DNA of 64,000 bases from Enterobacter bugandensis (GTDB taxonomy: Bacteria; Pseudomonadota; Gammaproteobacteria; Enterobacterales; Enterobacteriaceae), in assembly GCF_900324475.1 (NCBI RefSeq), contig NZ_LT992502.1, forward strand, positions 1,426,001 to 1,490,000, written 5' to 3'. Position 1 is the first letter of the stretch. Every line of letters starts with the position of its first letter. The position numbers were made by a program, and so were the translations under genes. This document shows positions 41,596 to 52,636 of this stretch, in pieces. The notes beneath the pieces were generated by a model. The model was not told the DNA's origin, did no database searches, and saw only the letters and a program-made list of their open reading frames with translations.

Positions 41596-42558
41596 GTGGA
41601 TTATCGCAAAATTATCAAAGAGGTAGGACGTGGGAAAAACCACGCCCGCGACCTGGACCATGAAACCGCTCGCGCGCTTTACACCCGTATGCTCAACGGC
41701 GAGGTACCGGACCTGGAAATGGGCGGCATCCTGATTGCGCTGCGTATCAAAGGCGAAGGCGAAGCGGAGATGCGTGGTTTCTACGAGGCGATGCAGGCGC
41801 AAACGCTGCGCTTAACGCCGCCGGTGGCAAAACCGATGCCGATTGTGATCCCGAGCTATAACGGGGCGCGCAAGCAGGCAAACCTGACGCCGCTGCTGGC
41901 GATATTGTTACATAAGCTGGGGTTCCCGGTGGTGGTACATGGGGTCAGCGAAGATCCCACGCGCGTACTGACAGAAACCATCTTTGAACTGCTGGGCATT
42001 GAACCGACTCTCCATGCCGGCCAGGCGCAGGCAAAGCTGGAGGGGAACCAGCCGGTCTATATTCCCGTTCGTGCGCTCTGCCCGCCTTTGGAAAAGCAGC
42101 TGGACATGCGCTGGCGCATGGGCGTGCGTAACAGTGCGCACACCCTGGCGAAGCTGGCAACGCCGTTTGCTGAGGATGCCGCACTGCGCCTTTCCAGTGT
42201 TTCTCATCCGGAGTACGTGACGCGCGTCGGTCAGTTCTTTGCCGAAATCGGTGGACGCGCACTGCTGATGCACGGAACAGAAGGGGAGGTGTACGCCAAC
42301 CCGCAGCGTTGCCCACAGCTGATGCTGATCGATTCTGTCGGTACGCGCGTTGTGCTTGAACGCGGGGAAGAAAACAGCGATGTGATTCTGCCGGAGTCAA
42401 AAGATCCGCAGGTTACCGCGCACTGGATTACGCAGTGCCTGGCCGGAAATGTGCCGGTCCCACAGTCGATCAAACTGCAAATGGCCTGCTGCTTGCTGGC
42501 GACAGGGGAGGTAGAGACGGTGGAAGCGGGGTTACAGCGGGTGGCACAGTCGTTTTAA
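41596..42558 (+). CDS. ybiB: YbiB, TrpD2-like DNA-binding protein
   Basis: 320 residues, as in E. coli. Homologous to anthranilate phosphoribosyltransferase (TrpD) but known to bind nucleic acids without enzyme activity. The start is GTG at 41596 with AGGAGGA upstream (41584-41590). In E. coli ybiB follows dinG directly and shares its SOS induction. Here a 5.4-kb minus-strand fimbrial operon separates them and I see no LexA box before ybiB. Confidence 0.93.
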   Translation: MDYRKIIKEVGRGKNHARDLDHETARALYTRMLNGEVPDLEMGGILIALRIKGEGEAEMRGFYEAMQAQTLRLTPPVAKPMPIVIPSYNGARKQANLTPLLAILLHKLGFPVVVHGVSEDPTRVLTETIFELLGIEPTLHAGQAQAKLEGNQPVYIPVRALCPPLEKQLDMRWRMGVRNSAHTLAKLATPFAEDAALRLSSVSHPEYVTRVGQFFAEIGGRALLMHGTEGEVYANPQRCPQLMLIDSVGTRVVLERGEENSDVILPESKDPQVTAHWITQCLAGNVPVPQSIKLQMACCLLATGEVETVEAGLQRVAQSF

Positions 42559-42560
42559 GC

Positions 42561-42590
42561 AAAAAAAAGCCCGTCCAGTGGCGGACGGGC
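42561..42590 (-). terminator. Terminator of ybiJ
   Basis: GCCCGTCC (42569-42576) and GGACGGGC (42583-42590) form a perfect 8-bp stem. On the minus strand it is followed by eight T, so it serves ybiJ. On the plus strand there is no T-run after it, though it follows ybiB by only 10 bases. Confidence 0.87.
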
Positions 42591-42677
42591 AAGCAAGGGT
42601 AACAAACAACAGGGTCAATGAGGGTTGGAGCAGCTCACCAGAGGGTTTGGCGAGGGTACAGCATTCATTTCAGGCGA

Positions 42678-42938
42678 TTATTTGTAGATAACCGCAGTAC
42701 CGCTCAGCTTGTTATTGGTGTTAGCGGAGGTGATGGTGTATCCGCTTGCACCGGCAGAAGCGGCTTTCTCAGCCAGCTTGGCTTCCAGGCCGTCCAGCGT
42801 GGTCGCGCCTTCTGCACTTACCACACCGATTTTATTCATGCTCTGGGCCTGAGTGGATGAAACAGGCTCTACGGCGAATGCGCCGAAAGACAGAGCGGAC
42901 AGGGCAACAGCAGCTACAGCATATTTGATGGTTTTCAT
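42678..42938 (-). CDS. ybiJ: YbiJ, DUF1471 (YhcN/BhsA family) periplasmic protein
   Basis: 86 residues with signal peptide ending FGAFA. DUF1471 signature: MNKIGVVSAEGATTLDGLEAKLAEKAASAGASGYTI and the C-terminal LSGTAVIYK, very close to E. coli YbiJ. Small periplasmic proteins of this family respond to stress and affect biofilm, and the molecular role is unknown. The 286 bases upstream (42939-43224) hold its promoter and nothing else I recognise. Confidence 0.93.
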   Translation of the reverse strand: MKTIKYAVAAVALSALSFGAFAVEPVSSTQAQSMNKIGVVSAEGATTLDGLEAKLAEKAASAGASGYTITSANTNNKLSGTAVIYK

Positions 42939-43224
42939 AATTAATCTCTCGCAGGTGTTTTCTGTTAAGGGGACGATGTTCCGTCGATGTGATAAGTATC
43001 ACGTTTTTTCCTGAGGGATAAAATCGAAGAGAATTGACGTGATCAGTCAAAAAAATTGAATGACAAATAACTTATTGAATATTAATAAATTCAAACCAGC
43101 GCTTTACACTTCTTGTGGATGCGCTTTACAGAAGAAAGATGAAGGGCACATTTTGCTACGCGGTTCGCTAAAAACCGTGAGCGTAAAGGTAAGTGCAGGC
43201 AGGGTTAACTTTGGTAAAGGAGAG

Positions 43225-43491
43225 TCAGCGTAACTGGCTATCTTTCGATCCTCTGCGATTATAACCTGAATGTGAGGCATTTTTTGAATCTTTATCCTGC
43301 TGGCAGGCAATGCATAACCTTACGCCTGGAATGGCTTTACGCCGCGCCTCCGGGATCGGCTCTCCGCATTCTTCGCACTCCTTCAAACTTTCGCCGCGCG
43401 GAATCTCGCCGCGAGCGCGCGCAACCGCATCTTCAATGGTACTGTTGATCTGTTCGTTAACGGCGTCGTCATTCGCCCAACCGGAAGCCAT
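43225..43491 (-). CDS. ybiI: YbiI, DksA/TraR-type zinc finger protein
   Basis: 88 residues, same size as E. coli YbiI. The C4 zinc finger is CEECGEPIPEARRKAIPG...CIAC (C-x2-C-x17-C-x2-C), preceded by a short helical part. It lacks the long coiled-coil tip of DksA, so regulation of RNA polymerase cannot be assumed. GAGGA precedes the ATG at 43491. Confidence 0.92.
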   Translation of the reverse strand: MASGWANDDAVNEQINSTIEDAVARARGEIPRGESLKECEECGEPIPEARRKAIPGVRLCIACQQDKDSKNASHSGYNRRGSKDSQLR

Positions 43492-43614
43492 GGCATCCTC
43501 CTGAAATCGGTTTATACCCTGCTTTTAATATGGGGTTAAAAAATGAACAATCAAGATAAAGTGGAAATGAACTGCATCCGGCAGGCAGATGCAGTCTTGT
43601 TGTGGAGGAAAAAA

Positions 43615-43881
43615 TTATTTATAGATGGTTGCTGTGCCGTACATATGGTTATCTCCGCCAGCGGAGTTCACGACAAAGCCTTTCGCACCTTCCTGGCGGG
43701 CTTTTTCGGCCAGTTTATTCTGCAGATCGTCCAGGTTACTTGCGCGACTTACCGAGACGGTGCCCGCCGGACGCAGCTGGCTAGTATCGGTACTTTCATT
43801 CAGTGACTGAACGGCCATCGCAGAAAATGAAGCCGTTGCCAGGGCGCCGGCGATAACAGCAAGGGTCAGGTACTTTTTCAT
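43615..43881 (-). CDS. mcbA: McbA, DUF1471 family periplasmic protein
   Basis: 88 residues from ATG 43881 (MKKYLTLAVIAGALATASFSAMA signal), with GAGGAT upstream. SQLRPAGTVSVSRASNLDDLQ and EGAKGFVVNSAGG...GTATIYK match E. coli McbA (YbiM), which is induced by McbR and lowers mucoidy/colanic acid. In E. coli ybiX and fiu lie between ybiI and mcbA; both are missing here. A stem ACTGCATC/GATGCAGT (43571-43595) lies downstream without a T-run. Confidence 0.9.
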   Translation of the reverse strand: MKKYLTLAVIAGALATASFSAMAVQSLNESTDTSQLRPAGTVSVSRASNLDDLQNKLAEKARQEGAKGFVVNSAGGDNHMYGTATIYK

Positions 43882-44124
43882 AATCACATCCTCATGAGGA
43901 AACAACAGGTGATTCCCTTTAAGTTTAGAAGCCTGACGAGTGTGACTTAGCGCAAATATTTGATGATGATCTGCTTATTTTTTGAACGATAAAAACTGAC
44001 AATTCGCTGACAGATCATAGACGTAGAGGTGTTTGATTTACGGTGTTTTTTTAAGCGCCGCAGAGAAAGATTTACCGCTGGGCCAGCACAGGGTATCTTA
44101 CGCCGCTGTTTAAAGGAGAACGCC

Positions 44125-45036
44125 ATGACTTCCCAAAAGCCGGGATTGCACCCACGAAATCGCCACCGCAGCCGCTACGACATGAACGCCCTGTGCCAGA
44201 GCTGCCCTGCGCTGCAGGACTATATTGTCCAGACCCCAGCGGGTGAGCCGACCGTCAACTTTGCCGATCCGCAGGCGGTGAAAACGCTGAACAAAGCCCT
44301 GCTGGCGCATTTTTACGGTGTGGCTCACTGGGATATTCCGGAAGGCTTTCTCTGCCCCCCTGTGCCGGGCCGCGCTGATTACGTTCATCACCTTGCCGAT
44401 CTGCTTGCCGAAGATCGTGACGGCGCTGTACCGCAGCAGGCTTCCATCCTGGATATAGGCACCGGGGCAAACCTGATTTACCCGCTGATTGGCGTACATG
44501 AATATCACTGGCGCTTTACCGGGAGCGAAATCGGCGCCGAGGCCTTTGCCAGCGCGCAGGCGATTATCAGTGCGAACCCTGGCCTGAGCCGTTCCATTCG
44601 TCTGCGTCGTCAGAAAGAGGCGGCCTCCATCTTCAACGGCATAATTCATAAAAACGAAAGCTATGACGCTACGATGTGCAACCCGCCGTTTCATGATTCG
44701 GCGGCAGCGGCTCGCGCGGGCAGCGAGCGTAAACGCCGCAACCTCGGTCAGGCGGAAGACGCCGCGCTGAACTTCGGCGGGCAGCAGCAGGAGCTGTGGT
44801 GCGAGGGCGGTGAAGTTGCCTTCATCCTGCGCATGATTGCGGAAAGCCAACAGTTTGGCCGTCAGGTGAAGTGGTTCACGACGCTGGTTTCCCGCGGGGA
44901 TAACCTGCCGCCGCTCTACCGCGCGCTGAGCGAAGCGGGCGCCGTAAAAGTGGTGAAAAAAGAGATGGCGCAGGGCCAGAAGCAGAGCCGCTTTATCGCC
45001 TGGTCGTTTATGGACGATAACAAACGTCGCAAATAG
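44125..45036 (+). CDS. rlmF: 23S rRNA (adenine(1618)-N6)-methyltransferase
   Basis: 303 residues from ATG 44125 ([19 protein letters not shown]), with AAAGGAGAA upstream; E. coli RlmF is 308. SAM-binding [16 protein letters not shown] and the N6-adenine methylase motif CNPPFHDS are present. It methylates A1618 of 23S rRNA. A REP element follows the stop. Confidence 0.96.
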   Translation: MTSQKPGLHPRNRHRSRYDMNALCQSCPALQDYIVQTPAGEPTVNFADPQAVKTLNKALLAHFYGVAHWDIPEGFLCPPVPGRADYVHHLADLLAEDRDGAVPQQASILDIGTGANLIYPLIGVHEYHWRFTGSEIGAEAFASAQAIISANPGLSRSIRLRRQKEAASIFNGIIHKNESYDATMCNPPFHDSAAAARAGSERKRRNLGQAEDAALNFGGQQQELWCEGGEVAFILRMIAESQQFGRQVKWFTTLVSRGDNLPPLYRALSEAGAVKVVKKEMAQGQKQSRFIAWSFMDDNKRRK

Positions 45037-45049
45037 TATCCCGCCCCAG

Positions 45050-45077
45050 GCCGGGTAGGGCAAAGCCGCCACCCGGC
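45050..45077. repeat. REP element between rlmF and ybiO
   Basis: A 28-base imperfect palindrome (arms GCCGGGT/ACCCGGC, inner GGGCAAAGCCGCC) of the same type as those at 1247 and 9086, lying between the 3' ends of convergent genes. Confidence 0.85.
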
Positions 45078-45081
45078 TCGG

Positions 45082-47295
45082 TTACAGCGTCGGCTCCTGC
45101 GGAGGGCGCGGCGAGGCGGGCGGCGACAATACCTGATACGTCTGCACCGGCGTTCGCACGTTCGCCAGATCGAAGTGCTTTTTCACCATGCTGTCGAGGG
45201 CAAAGCGCACCGTCCATTGCTTCAGCGGCTGGGTGGTGAACGACACGCGCAGGGTGAACGCCGTGTTGGTCAGCCCAACGATGCCGGCAAACGACGGCTC
45301 GCCAATCACCAGCCCGCGAATATCCTCCATTTCCATCAGTTCACTGACCGCATCCCGCAGCGCCTGCTTCGCTTTGTCGGCATCTTCATGACGATCCACA
45401 TCGTAGTTGGCCACAACGGAGCCAATGCCGCGCACAAAGTTGGCGAAGGTAGTGATCGATGACCAGGGAATGATGTGATATGCCCCGGTATCCTGACGCA
45501 CGCCTACCGAGCGAATCGACATCCTCTCCACGGTACCGGTCAGCGGCCCGATGGTCACCAGATCCCCTGTGTTCATCCCGTTCTCAAACTGGATAAAGAT
45601 GCCGGTAATAATATCCTTCACCAGCGTTTGCGAGCCGAAGGAGATCGCCAGCCCCAGCGCGCCTGCACCCGCCAGCAGCGGGGCGATATTCACGCCGATT
45701 TCCGATAGCACAATCATGATGGTGATGGTGCTGATGATCACCGCCAGCGCGTTGCGGAACAGCGTCAGCAATGTGCGGGCCCGTGCGCTGGGCAGGGGCC
45801 TGCCGTGAATATCCGACACCAGACGGTTCTCGATAAGGCTCGCCAGCAGCGTCCAGCCGACGGCGGAGAAGAACAGAATCAGCGCGATACGAATCAGAAT
45901 GTCGACCGTTTTTTCACCTGCACCGTTATGCAGCCAGTTCCAGAAATCAAACAGGCTCCACGCATTCAGCAGCAGCATGATCGCCACGCAGACGGTCAGA
46001 ATGCGCGCCACCTTAAGCGATACCGACATCCAGCCGTTCACCCGTTTTTGCAGTTCCGGGTAATTACGCTGCACCTGCGGCGACAGGGTGATGGTTTTCG
46101 AGATCCAGCGGGACAGCAGCCCGGACACAAACGCCGCGATGCCGATAATCGCCAGGCTTTTAAACGTCGCCCCCATCATAAATTTCAGGCTGTTTCCCGG
46201 GTCGAACAGCGAGAAGAAGCACAGCACAATAAAATACGCGCTTGCCAGCCAGTGCCACACCAGCGCGAAGGCGCGGATAAACAGGCTAAAGAAAGAGAGG
46301 GAACGGTCGGCCAGATGCAGCAGACTCTCGGTGATCGCCCTTTTATTGTGAAAGATAAGGTACAGAGACCAGACGGTTATACAGAGCATAATCAGCACGT
46401 TCGCCAGCGCGCCAAACTGCACGTTGACCTGGTTGGAGATAATCGGCACGGCAACCAGCAGGCCGTAGCCTATCAGCCCGCTGAGCACGCTTAGCCGCAC
46501 GGCCCAGTATTTCGCGCTGTCGTCGTTGATGTTGAAAGGGCGAAGTTCAGGCACGCGCGGGCAAAAGATGACGCGCAGCACCGCTTTAAAAAATTCGATG
46601 AGCGCAAACGCATTCAGGAAGAGCGCCTGCTGGAAGGCAATGGTTTTGTTGCCCGTATTGAGGCGGTCCGCCAGCACCTGACCGACAAACAGCGTCAGGG
46701 CCAGCAGCAGTAAATCGATGATAAACGCCCCGGTAATCATGGCCGGGAGGTGCAGCCAGCTGCTTTTATGCTGATTTTTTTTCCGTCCCCAGTGGCCCAT
46801 CTTCCGGTAGAGCGGCCAGGCGCACAGGCGCAGCAGCCAGTAAAAAATGAATACGGCACCCGCCAGAATCGCAAACTGCGTGGCGGCTGCGGTGAAGGTG
46901 TGGGGATTAAAAGGTTTATGCGAGGTGCCAACAAGATTTCGATAGAGCTGGGCAAAACGCGACGACAGGGCTTCCCCGTAGCGGCGGCTGATGTCGGTGA
47001 CATTTTCCAGTACCGTCTTTTCCTCTTCGATCTGCGGTGGCGTAATGGTCGGAACCGGATCCTGAGGCGGCGTGGCGGCCACCTTCCTCAACTGATCGAT
47101 CAGCTCCTGCCGGGAGGTGTCATTCTCAAGGACGTCGGCAAGTGCGCCATAGGCCGCTTTTTTTTGTTCTGCATCCGGCTCCGGAGGCGGCGTATTTTGC
47201 TGAGTAGCAGTTGCTCCGGTGGTGACGCCGGGGATTGCCACGGCAAGCGATGGCGTACTAAACAGGCTTATCAACAGCAGCAGGATCCACGGCAC
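45082..47295 (-). CDS. ybiO: YbiO, moderate-conductance mechanosensitive channel
   Basis: 737 residues from the GTG at 47295, with GGAGGA upstream and a signal-like start (ILLLLISLFSTPSLAVAIP); E. coli YbiO is 741. An upstream in-frame ATG at 47394 adds 33 unrelated residues. It has a large periplasmic N-terminal part, about ten membrane segments, then the MscS core with the pore helix GAGALGLAISFGSQTLVKD and the beta domain (GPLTGTVERMSIRSVGVR). Releases solutes on osmotic downshift. Confidence 0.94.
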   Translation of the reverse strand: MPWILLLLISLFSTPSLAVAIPGVTTGATATQQNTPPPEPDAEQKKAAYGALADVLENDTSRQELIDQLRKVAATPPQDPVPTITPPQIEEEKTVLENVTDISRRYGEALSSRFAQLYRNLVGTSHKPFNPHTFTAAATQFAILAGAVFIFYWLLRLCAWPLYRKMGHWGRKKNQHKSSWLHLPAMITGAFIIDLLLLALTLFVGQVLADRLNTGNKTIAFQQALFLNAFALIEFFKAVLRVIFCPRVPELRPFNINDDSAKYWAVRLSVLSGLIGYGLLVAVPIISNQVNVQFGALANVLIMLCITVWSLYLIFHNKRAITESLLHLADRSLSFFSLFIRAFALVWHWLASAYFIVLCFFSLFDPGNSLKFMMGATFKSLAIIGIAAFVSGLLSRWISKTITLSPQVQRNYPELQKRVNGWMSVSLKVARILTVCVAIMLLLNAWSLFDFWNWLHNGAGEKTVDILIRIALILFFSAVGWTLLASLIENRLVSDIHGRPLPSARARTLLTLFRNALAVIISTITIMIVLSEIGVNIAPLLAGAGALGLAISFGSQTLVKDIITGIFIQFENGMNTGDLVTIGPLTGTVERMSIRSVGVRQDTGAYHIIPWSSITTFANFVRGIGSVVANYDVDRHEDADKAKQALRDAVSELMEMEDIRGLVIGEPSFAGIVGLTNTAFTLRVSFTTQPLKQWTVRFALDSMVKKHFDLANVRTPVQTYQVLSPPASPRPPQEPTL

Positions 47296-47380
47296 GGCGT
47301 CCTCCGACAAAAATATCGTGCAAAATGATAAGTATAGAGGGCGAGAGGCGGAGGGGAGTTTTTGGGAACAATCTGGCGTA

Positions 47381-47401
47381 AAAAAGCCGGGCAAGCCCGG
47401 C
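47381..47401 (-). terminator. Terminator of glnHPQ
   Basis: On the minus strand GCCGGGC (47401-47395) and GCCCGGC (47392-47386) form a 7-bp stem with a 2-base centre followed by six T. It lies 18 bases after the glnQ stop. Confidence 0.88.
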
Positions 47402-47419
47402 TCGGTATGTAGCGAGGGA

Positions 47420-48142
47420 TCAGGAGACGTGCTGCAGGAACTCCTGCAGACGCTGGCTAGGCGGATTCGCGATCAATTCCTGCGGGTTACCGTCTTCGGC
47501 GATGCGGCCTTTATCAATAAAGATCAGGCGGGAAGCCACTTTCTCAGCAAAGCCGATTTCGTGGGTCACGATCACCATCGTCATCCCTTCTTCCGCCAGA
47601 TCCTGCATGACTTTCAGCACCTCGTGGCGCAGTTCCGGGTCGAGTGCAGACGTCGGCTCATCAAACAGCATCATCTTCGGTTTCACCGCCAGCGCGCGCG
47701 CAATCGCCACGCGCTGCTGCTGGCCACCGGAGAGCTCGGAAGGGTAGTGGTGCGCACGCTCCGCCAGGCCAACCTTCGCCAGCAGATCTTTTGCCAGCGC
47801 TTCCGCCGCCGCTTTGTTGGCACCGCGCACGCGCAGTGGGCCAAACATCACGTTTTCCAGCGCCGTCAGGTGCGGGAACAGGTAGAACTGCTGGAACACC
47901 ATGCCCGCTTCCTGACGAATCAGACGCTCGTCCACTTTCGGGTCGTTTACCTTCAGACCGTCAACGATCAGATCGCCGCTGGTGATCTCTTCCAGCTTGT
48001 TGATGCAGCGCAGCAGGGTCGATTTACCGGAACCGGAAGGCCCGATAATCACCACCACTTCACCCTGCTTGATATTCAGATCGATATTGTGCAGCACCTG
48101 GGTTGGGCCAAAGTGCTTGGAGACGTTTTTAAATTCAATCAC
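47420..48142 (-). CDS. glnQ: Glutamine ABC transporter ATPase
   Basis: 240 residues. Walker A is GPSGSGKST, signature [15 protein letters not shown], Walker [13 protein letters not shown] and the switch His in [10 protein letters not shown]. Energises high-affinity glutamine import with GlnP and GlnH. Overlaps the glnP stop by 4 bases. Confidence 0.97.
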   Translation of the reverse strand: MIEFKNVSKHFGPTQVLHNIDLNIKQGEVVVIIGPSGSGKSTLLRCINKLEEITSGDLIVDGLKVNDPKVDERLIRQEAGMVFQQFYLFPHLTALENVMFGPLRVRGANKAAAEALAKDLLAKVGLAERAHHYPSELSGGQQQRVAIARALAVKPKMMLFDEPTSALDPELRHEVLKVMQDLAEEGMTMVIVTHEIGFAEKVASRLIFIDKGRIAEDGNPQELIANPPSQRLQEFLQHVS

Positions 48143-48798
48143 AGGATTTTCATCCTTCTTTCAAGACGGCGCAGAACGAAGCTCAGTACCAGCGTAATGA
48201 TCAGATAAACGACGGCGACCGCACTCCAGATTTCCAGCGCGCGGAAGTTGCCCGCAATAATTTCCTGGCCCTGACGGGTCAGTTCGGCCACGCCGATAAC
48301 GATGAACAGCGATGTATCTTTAATGCTGATGATCCACTGGTTACCCAGCGGCGGCAGCATGCGGCGCAGCGCCAGCGGGAGAATAACGTGACGGATCGTT
48401 TCGCGACGAGAAAGACCTAATGCCAGACCGGCTTCGCTGAAACCTTTATGAATCGACAGCACCGCCCCGCGGGTGATTTCCGCGATGTAGGCGCCCGAGT
48501 TGATCATAATGGTCACGACGGCCGCGCTGAACGGATCGATGCGCAGGTCGGTAAAGGCCATTGGCAGGGCGAAGTAGATAAACATGACCTGCACGACAAT
48601 CGGCGTGCCGCGGATCACTTCGATGAAAACCAGTGCGATGTGGTTTGCAATCCAGCCACCGTAGGTGCGGGCGAAACCGGCGACAAGACCGATAATCAAC
48701 CCACCTACCAGACCCAGGACCGAAATCCACAGGGTCATTTTAGCGCCTTCAAGCAAGAGTGGAATGGCAGGCCAGATGGCGCTCCAGTCAAACTGCAT
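48139..48798 (-). CDS. glnP: Glutamine ABC transporter permease
   Basis: 219 residues, five predicted membrane segments of the polar amino acid HisM/HisQ type, with the EAA-like coupling loop [23 protein letters not shown]. It forms the inner membrane homodimer. A REP lies upstream, between it and glnH. Confidence 0.97.
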   Translation of the reverse strand: MQFDWSAIWPAIPLLLEGAKMTLWISVLGLVGGLIIGLVAGFARTYGGWIANHIALVFIEVIRGTPIVVQVMFIYFALPMAFTDLRIDPFSAAVVTIMINSGAYIAEITRGAVLSIHKGFSEAGLALGLSRRETIRHVILPLALRRMLPPLGNQWIISIKDTSLFIVIGVAELTRQGQEIIAGNFRALEIWSAVAVVYLIITLVLSFVLRRLERRMKIL

Positions 48799-48839
48799 GA
48801 TGTATTCCTGTATACCGTGGTGAAAAACGAAAAATGTAG

Positions 48840-48866
48840 GCCCGGCCAGCGTGAGCGCCGCCGGGC
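48840..48866. repeat. REP element between glnH and glnP
   Basis: GCCCGGC...GCCGGGC arms with inner GCGTGAGCGCC, in the 93-base glnH-glnP gap. A REP between the binding protein and permease genes commonly stabilises the upstream mRNA, giving more GlnH than GlnP/GlnQ. Confidence 0.82.
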
Positions 48867-48891
48867 GCTATAAACCTGAATTCAGGTAAAA

Positions 48892-49707
<816 letters not shown>

Positions 49708-49777
49708 TTACAAGCTGTTGTTTTACAAAGGGGATGAAATCATACATTGCACAAAAAGCGTGGCAATGATGTCGTGT

Positions 49778-49807
49778 TGCACCAGCATGGAGCACCATTT
49801 TGGTGCG
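49778..49807. promoter_or_regulatory. Two overlapping NtrC sites upstream of glnH
   Basis: TGCACCAGCATGGAGCA (49778-49794) and AGCACCATTTTGGTGCG (49791-49807) each fit the NtrC consensus TGCACCA-N3-TGGTGCA with one or two mismatches. They share four bases and sit about 75-120 bases upstream of the sigma54 promoter. They predict NtrC activation under nitrogen limitation, as in E. coli. Confidence 0.85.
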
Positions 49808-49952
49808 CTTCGTTTGGGTCAACTGACGGGGAGATATTAAGCGTAAATTCTGACGAAAAAACAATCTTCCATTAACGGTTGTGTGAGGTGATTATTACAA
49901 TTTATTCACTTTTGGACCGTCTCAGGCAAAAACTGTGCACCATAAATGTGCA

Positions 49953-49977
49953 AAACCCTCACCAGAGGCGAGGGTTT
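49953..49977 (-). terminator. Terminator of dps
   Basis: AAACCCTC (49953-49960) and GAGGGTTT (49970-49977) form an 8-bp stem 20 bases past the dps stop; the minus-strand tail TTTTGC is short. Confidence 0.78.
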
Positions 49978-49996
49978 GACAGGAAAGTCTTATGGA

Positions 49997-50521
<525 letters not shown>

Positions 50522-50760
50522 TTATGTCCCAGGTAATTACGGAACTAAGTATAGCACCGGATTTTTTCTCTGCGGTCTGGCTGTGCCTATCGGTTTAATA
50601 GCAAGAAGGAGGTTGATAATTTAATTTATTGAAATTAAAAGATAATTTTAAAATTGATACAGATCAATCTTAATTCGCATTGAGGAGAATGGGTGGGGAA
50701 GGATATTTCGGTAATATGACAAACTATGTAAGAAATTATAACAGATGGCATTCTGGCCTT

Positions 50761-50792
50761 TATTCTGCATGGCCGTGAAGCCATGCAGAATA
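50761..50792. repeat. Perfect 13-bp hairpin 3' of rhtA
   Basis: TATTCTGCATGGC (50761-50773) and GCCATGCAGAATA (50780-50792) pair perfectly around a 6-base loop, 8 bases beyond the rhtA stop. There is no long T-run on either side, so it looks more like an mRNA 3'-end stabiliser than a standard intrinsic terminator. Confidence 0.75.
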
Positions 50793-50799
50793 TATGGCA

Positions 50800-51687
50800 T
50801 TAGCCGATGTCGATTTTCTCAACTTTAGGTTCAGGGCGCATGGTGAGCGTTGACCCCATTGACGCCGCGATAATTGAGCAGAGCGCTAGCGTCTGGGTAA
50901 ACGTCAGCGTTTCGCCCAGGAACACCATCCCGGAGATCGCCGCAAGGGCGGGCTCCATGCTCATCAGAGTGCCAAATATGCGCGTCGGCAGACGCGTCAG
51001 GGCAATCATCTCCAGAGAATAGGGGAGAGCCGTTGAAAGAATAGCGACCGCCAGCCCGATGGGCATGACTGACCATTGCCAGATAGACTCCGTGGCCTGC
51101 GCCATACCGATCGGCACAAAAACGATAGCCGCAATCACGGAACCCAGGGCGACCGTTGCCGGGCCATGCTCTTCACCCGCTCGCTGCCCGGTGAGTATAT
51201 AGACAGCCCAGCAGGCTCCTGCTCCCAGCGCCAGCGCTGCGCCCGTGAGATCAATCTCAGAGACATTCTGGCCGAGCGGCAGCAGGAACCATAAGCCCAG
51301 AACGGCCAGCACGACCCAGATAAAATCCACCGGACGACGTGACGAGAAAAGCGCGACCGCCAGCGGGCCGGTAAACTCCAGCGCGACGGCAATCCCCAGC
51401 GGGATGGTCTGGATGGAGAGGTAGAACATATAGTTCATTGCCCCGAGGGACAGACCATAAAAAAGCAGGGGGAGACGTTGCTCTTTTTTGAAGCGCAGAC
51501 GCCAGGGTTTGAAGATGACGACCAGTATCGCCGTTCCCAGCACGATACGCAGGGCTGTTACCCCGGGCGCACCCACCAGTGGAAAAAGCGATTTTGCCAG
51601 CGAAGCACCGCTTTGGATGGACAACATGGCAATAAGTATGACGGCTACCGGCAACCAGACCGACGACGTGCGGGATAACCCAGGCAT
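50800..51687 (-). CDS. rhtA: Threonine/homoserine exporter RhtA
   Basis: 295 residues, same as E. coli. DMT/EamA family with ten membrane segments in two repeats (WLPVAVILIAMLSIQSGASLAKSLF at the start and MSMEPALAAISGMVFLGE in the second repeat). Inner membrane exporter of threonine and homoserine. Transcribed away from ompX. Confidence 0.95.
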   Translation of the reverse strand: MPGLSRTSSVWLPVAVILIAMLSIQSGASLAKSLFPLVGAPGVTALRIVLGTAILVVIFKPWRLRFKKEQRLPLLFYGLSLGAMNYMFYLSIQTIPLGIAVALEFTGPLAVALFSSRRPVDFIWVVLAVLGLWFLLPLGQNVSEIDLTGAALALGAGACWAVYILTGQRAGEEHGPATVALGSVIAAIVFVPIGMAQATESIWQWSVMPIGLAVAILSTALPYSLEMIALTRLPTRIFGTLMSMEPALAAISGMVFLGETLTFTQTLALCSIIAASMGSTLTMRPEPKVEKIDIG

Positions 51688-52042
51688 CCTTTCTCCTGTC
51701 AGCTAATGTCAAGTGGAGTAAAGGTTGCAGTGTAAAGGAAATATACAGCTACGGTTGAGACTACGTTGAAAAAAAAGACCCGTGAAATCCGTAAAATGGT
51801 TAAGCGCTGGTGGATTTATCACCTGAAAGATTAGGAATAATCTGGATGAATGTAACGGCGCAGACGCGCAATATGGGCGTTTAGTAGGAAAAATCGCATG
51901 TGATTTGAAAGAGTTAGCTGAGGTTGGAAACGTTCTGTTACAGGAAAGGCCTCATTAGACATCACGAATCACAAAGAGTTTCGCAAAATTTTTTGATATA
52001 TTTAAAACTTACGGACTTACTTGAAGCACATTTGAGGTGGTT
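51688..52042. other. 355-base rhtA-ompX divergent intergenic region
   Basis: AT-rich region that must hold the promoters of rhtA and ompX and the ompX leader. No open reading frame or strong structure is convincing. The ompX ribosome binding site is GAGGTGG just before 52043. Confidence 0.55.
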
Positions 52043-52561
52043 ATGAAAAAAATTGCATGTCTTTCAGCACTGGCCGCTGTACTGGCTGTTTCCGCAGGTA
52101 CCGCTGTAGCTGCTACTTCTACTGTAACTGGTGGTTACGCTCAGAGCGATATGCAGGGCGTGATGAACAAAACCAACGGTTTCAACCTGAAGTATCGTTA
52201 CGAGCAGGATAACAACCCGCTGGGCGTGATCGGTTCTTTCACCTACACCGAGAAAGATCGTACTGAAAACGGCGCATACAACAAAGGCCAGTACTACGGT
52301 ATCACTGCTGGTCCAGCTTACCGTCTGAACGACTGGGCGAGCATCTACGGTGTTGTAGGTGTTGGCTACGGTAAATTCCAGCAGACCGAAAACCAGGGTC
52401 TGAACCGCACTGCAAGCAACAGCGACTACGGCTTCTCCTATGGCGCAGGCCTGCAGTTCAACCCAATCCAGGACGTGGCTCTGGACTTCTCCTATGAGCA
52501 GAGCCGTATCCGCAACGTTGACGTTGGCACCTGGATCGCGGGCGTAGGTTACCGCTTCTAA
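52043..52561 (+). CDS. ompX: Outer membrane protein OmpX
   Basis: 172 residues from ATG 52043 (MKKIACLSALAAVLAVSAGTAVAA signal; mature ATSTVTGGYAQSD). Eight-stranded barrel of the Ail/Lom/OmpX family with terminal phenylalanine (GVGYRF), needed for Bam insertion. E. coli OmpX is 171. Codon use is highly biased to preferred codons, as expected for an abundant protein. Confidence 0.97.
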   Translation: MKKIACLSALAAVLAVSAGTAVAATSTVTGGYAQSDMQGVMNKTNGFNLKYRYEQDNNPLGVIGSFTYTEKDRTENGAYNKGQYYGITAGPAYRLNDWASIYGVVGVGYGKFQQTENQGLNRTASNSDYGFSYGAGLQFNPIQDVALDFSYEQSRIRNVDVGTWIAGVGYRF

Positions 52562-52582
52562 TCACTTCGGTGAGCTAATAAA

Positions 52583-52612
52583 AAATCCGCCCAATGTGGC
52601 GGATTTTTTTTT
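52583..52612 (+). terminator. Terminator of ompX
   Basis: AAATCCGCC (52583-52591) pairs with GGCGGATTT (52598-52606), then a long T-run. Confidence 0.92.
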
Positions 52613-52636
52613 AGCTTTTTCCCCTCTCCTTGTGGG

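Noticed and set aside
43104..43310. Small minus-strand frame downstream of ybiI
   Set aside because: It starts inside ybiI in another frame, has no ribosome binding site and shows no similarity to known small proteins.
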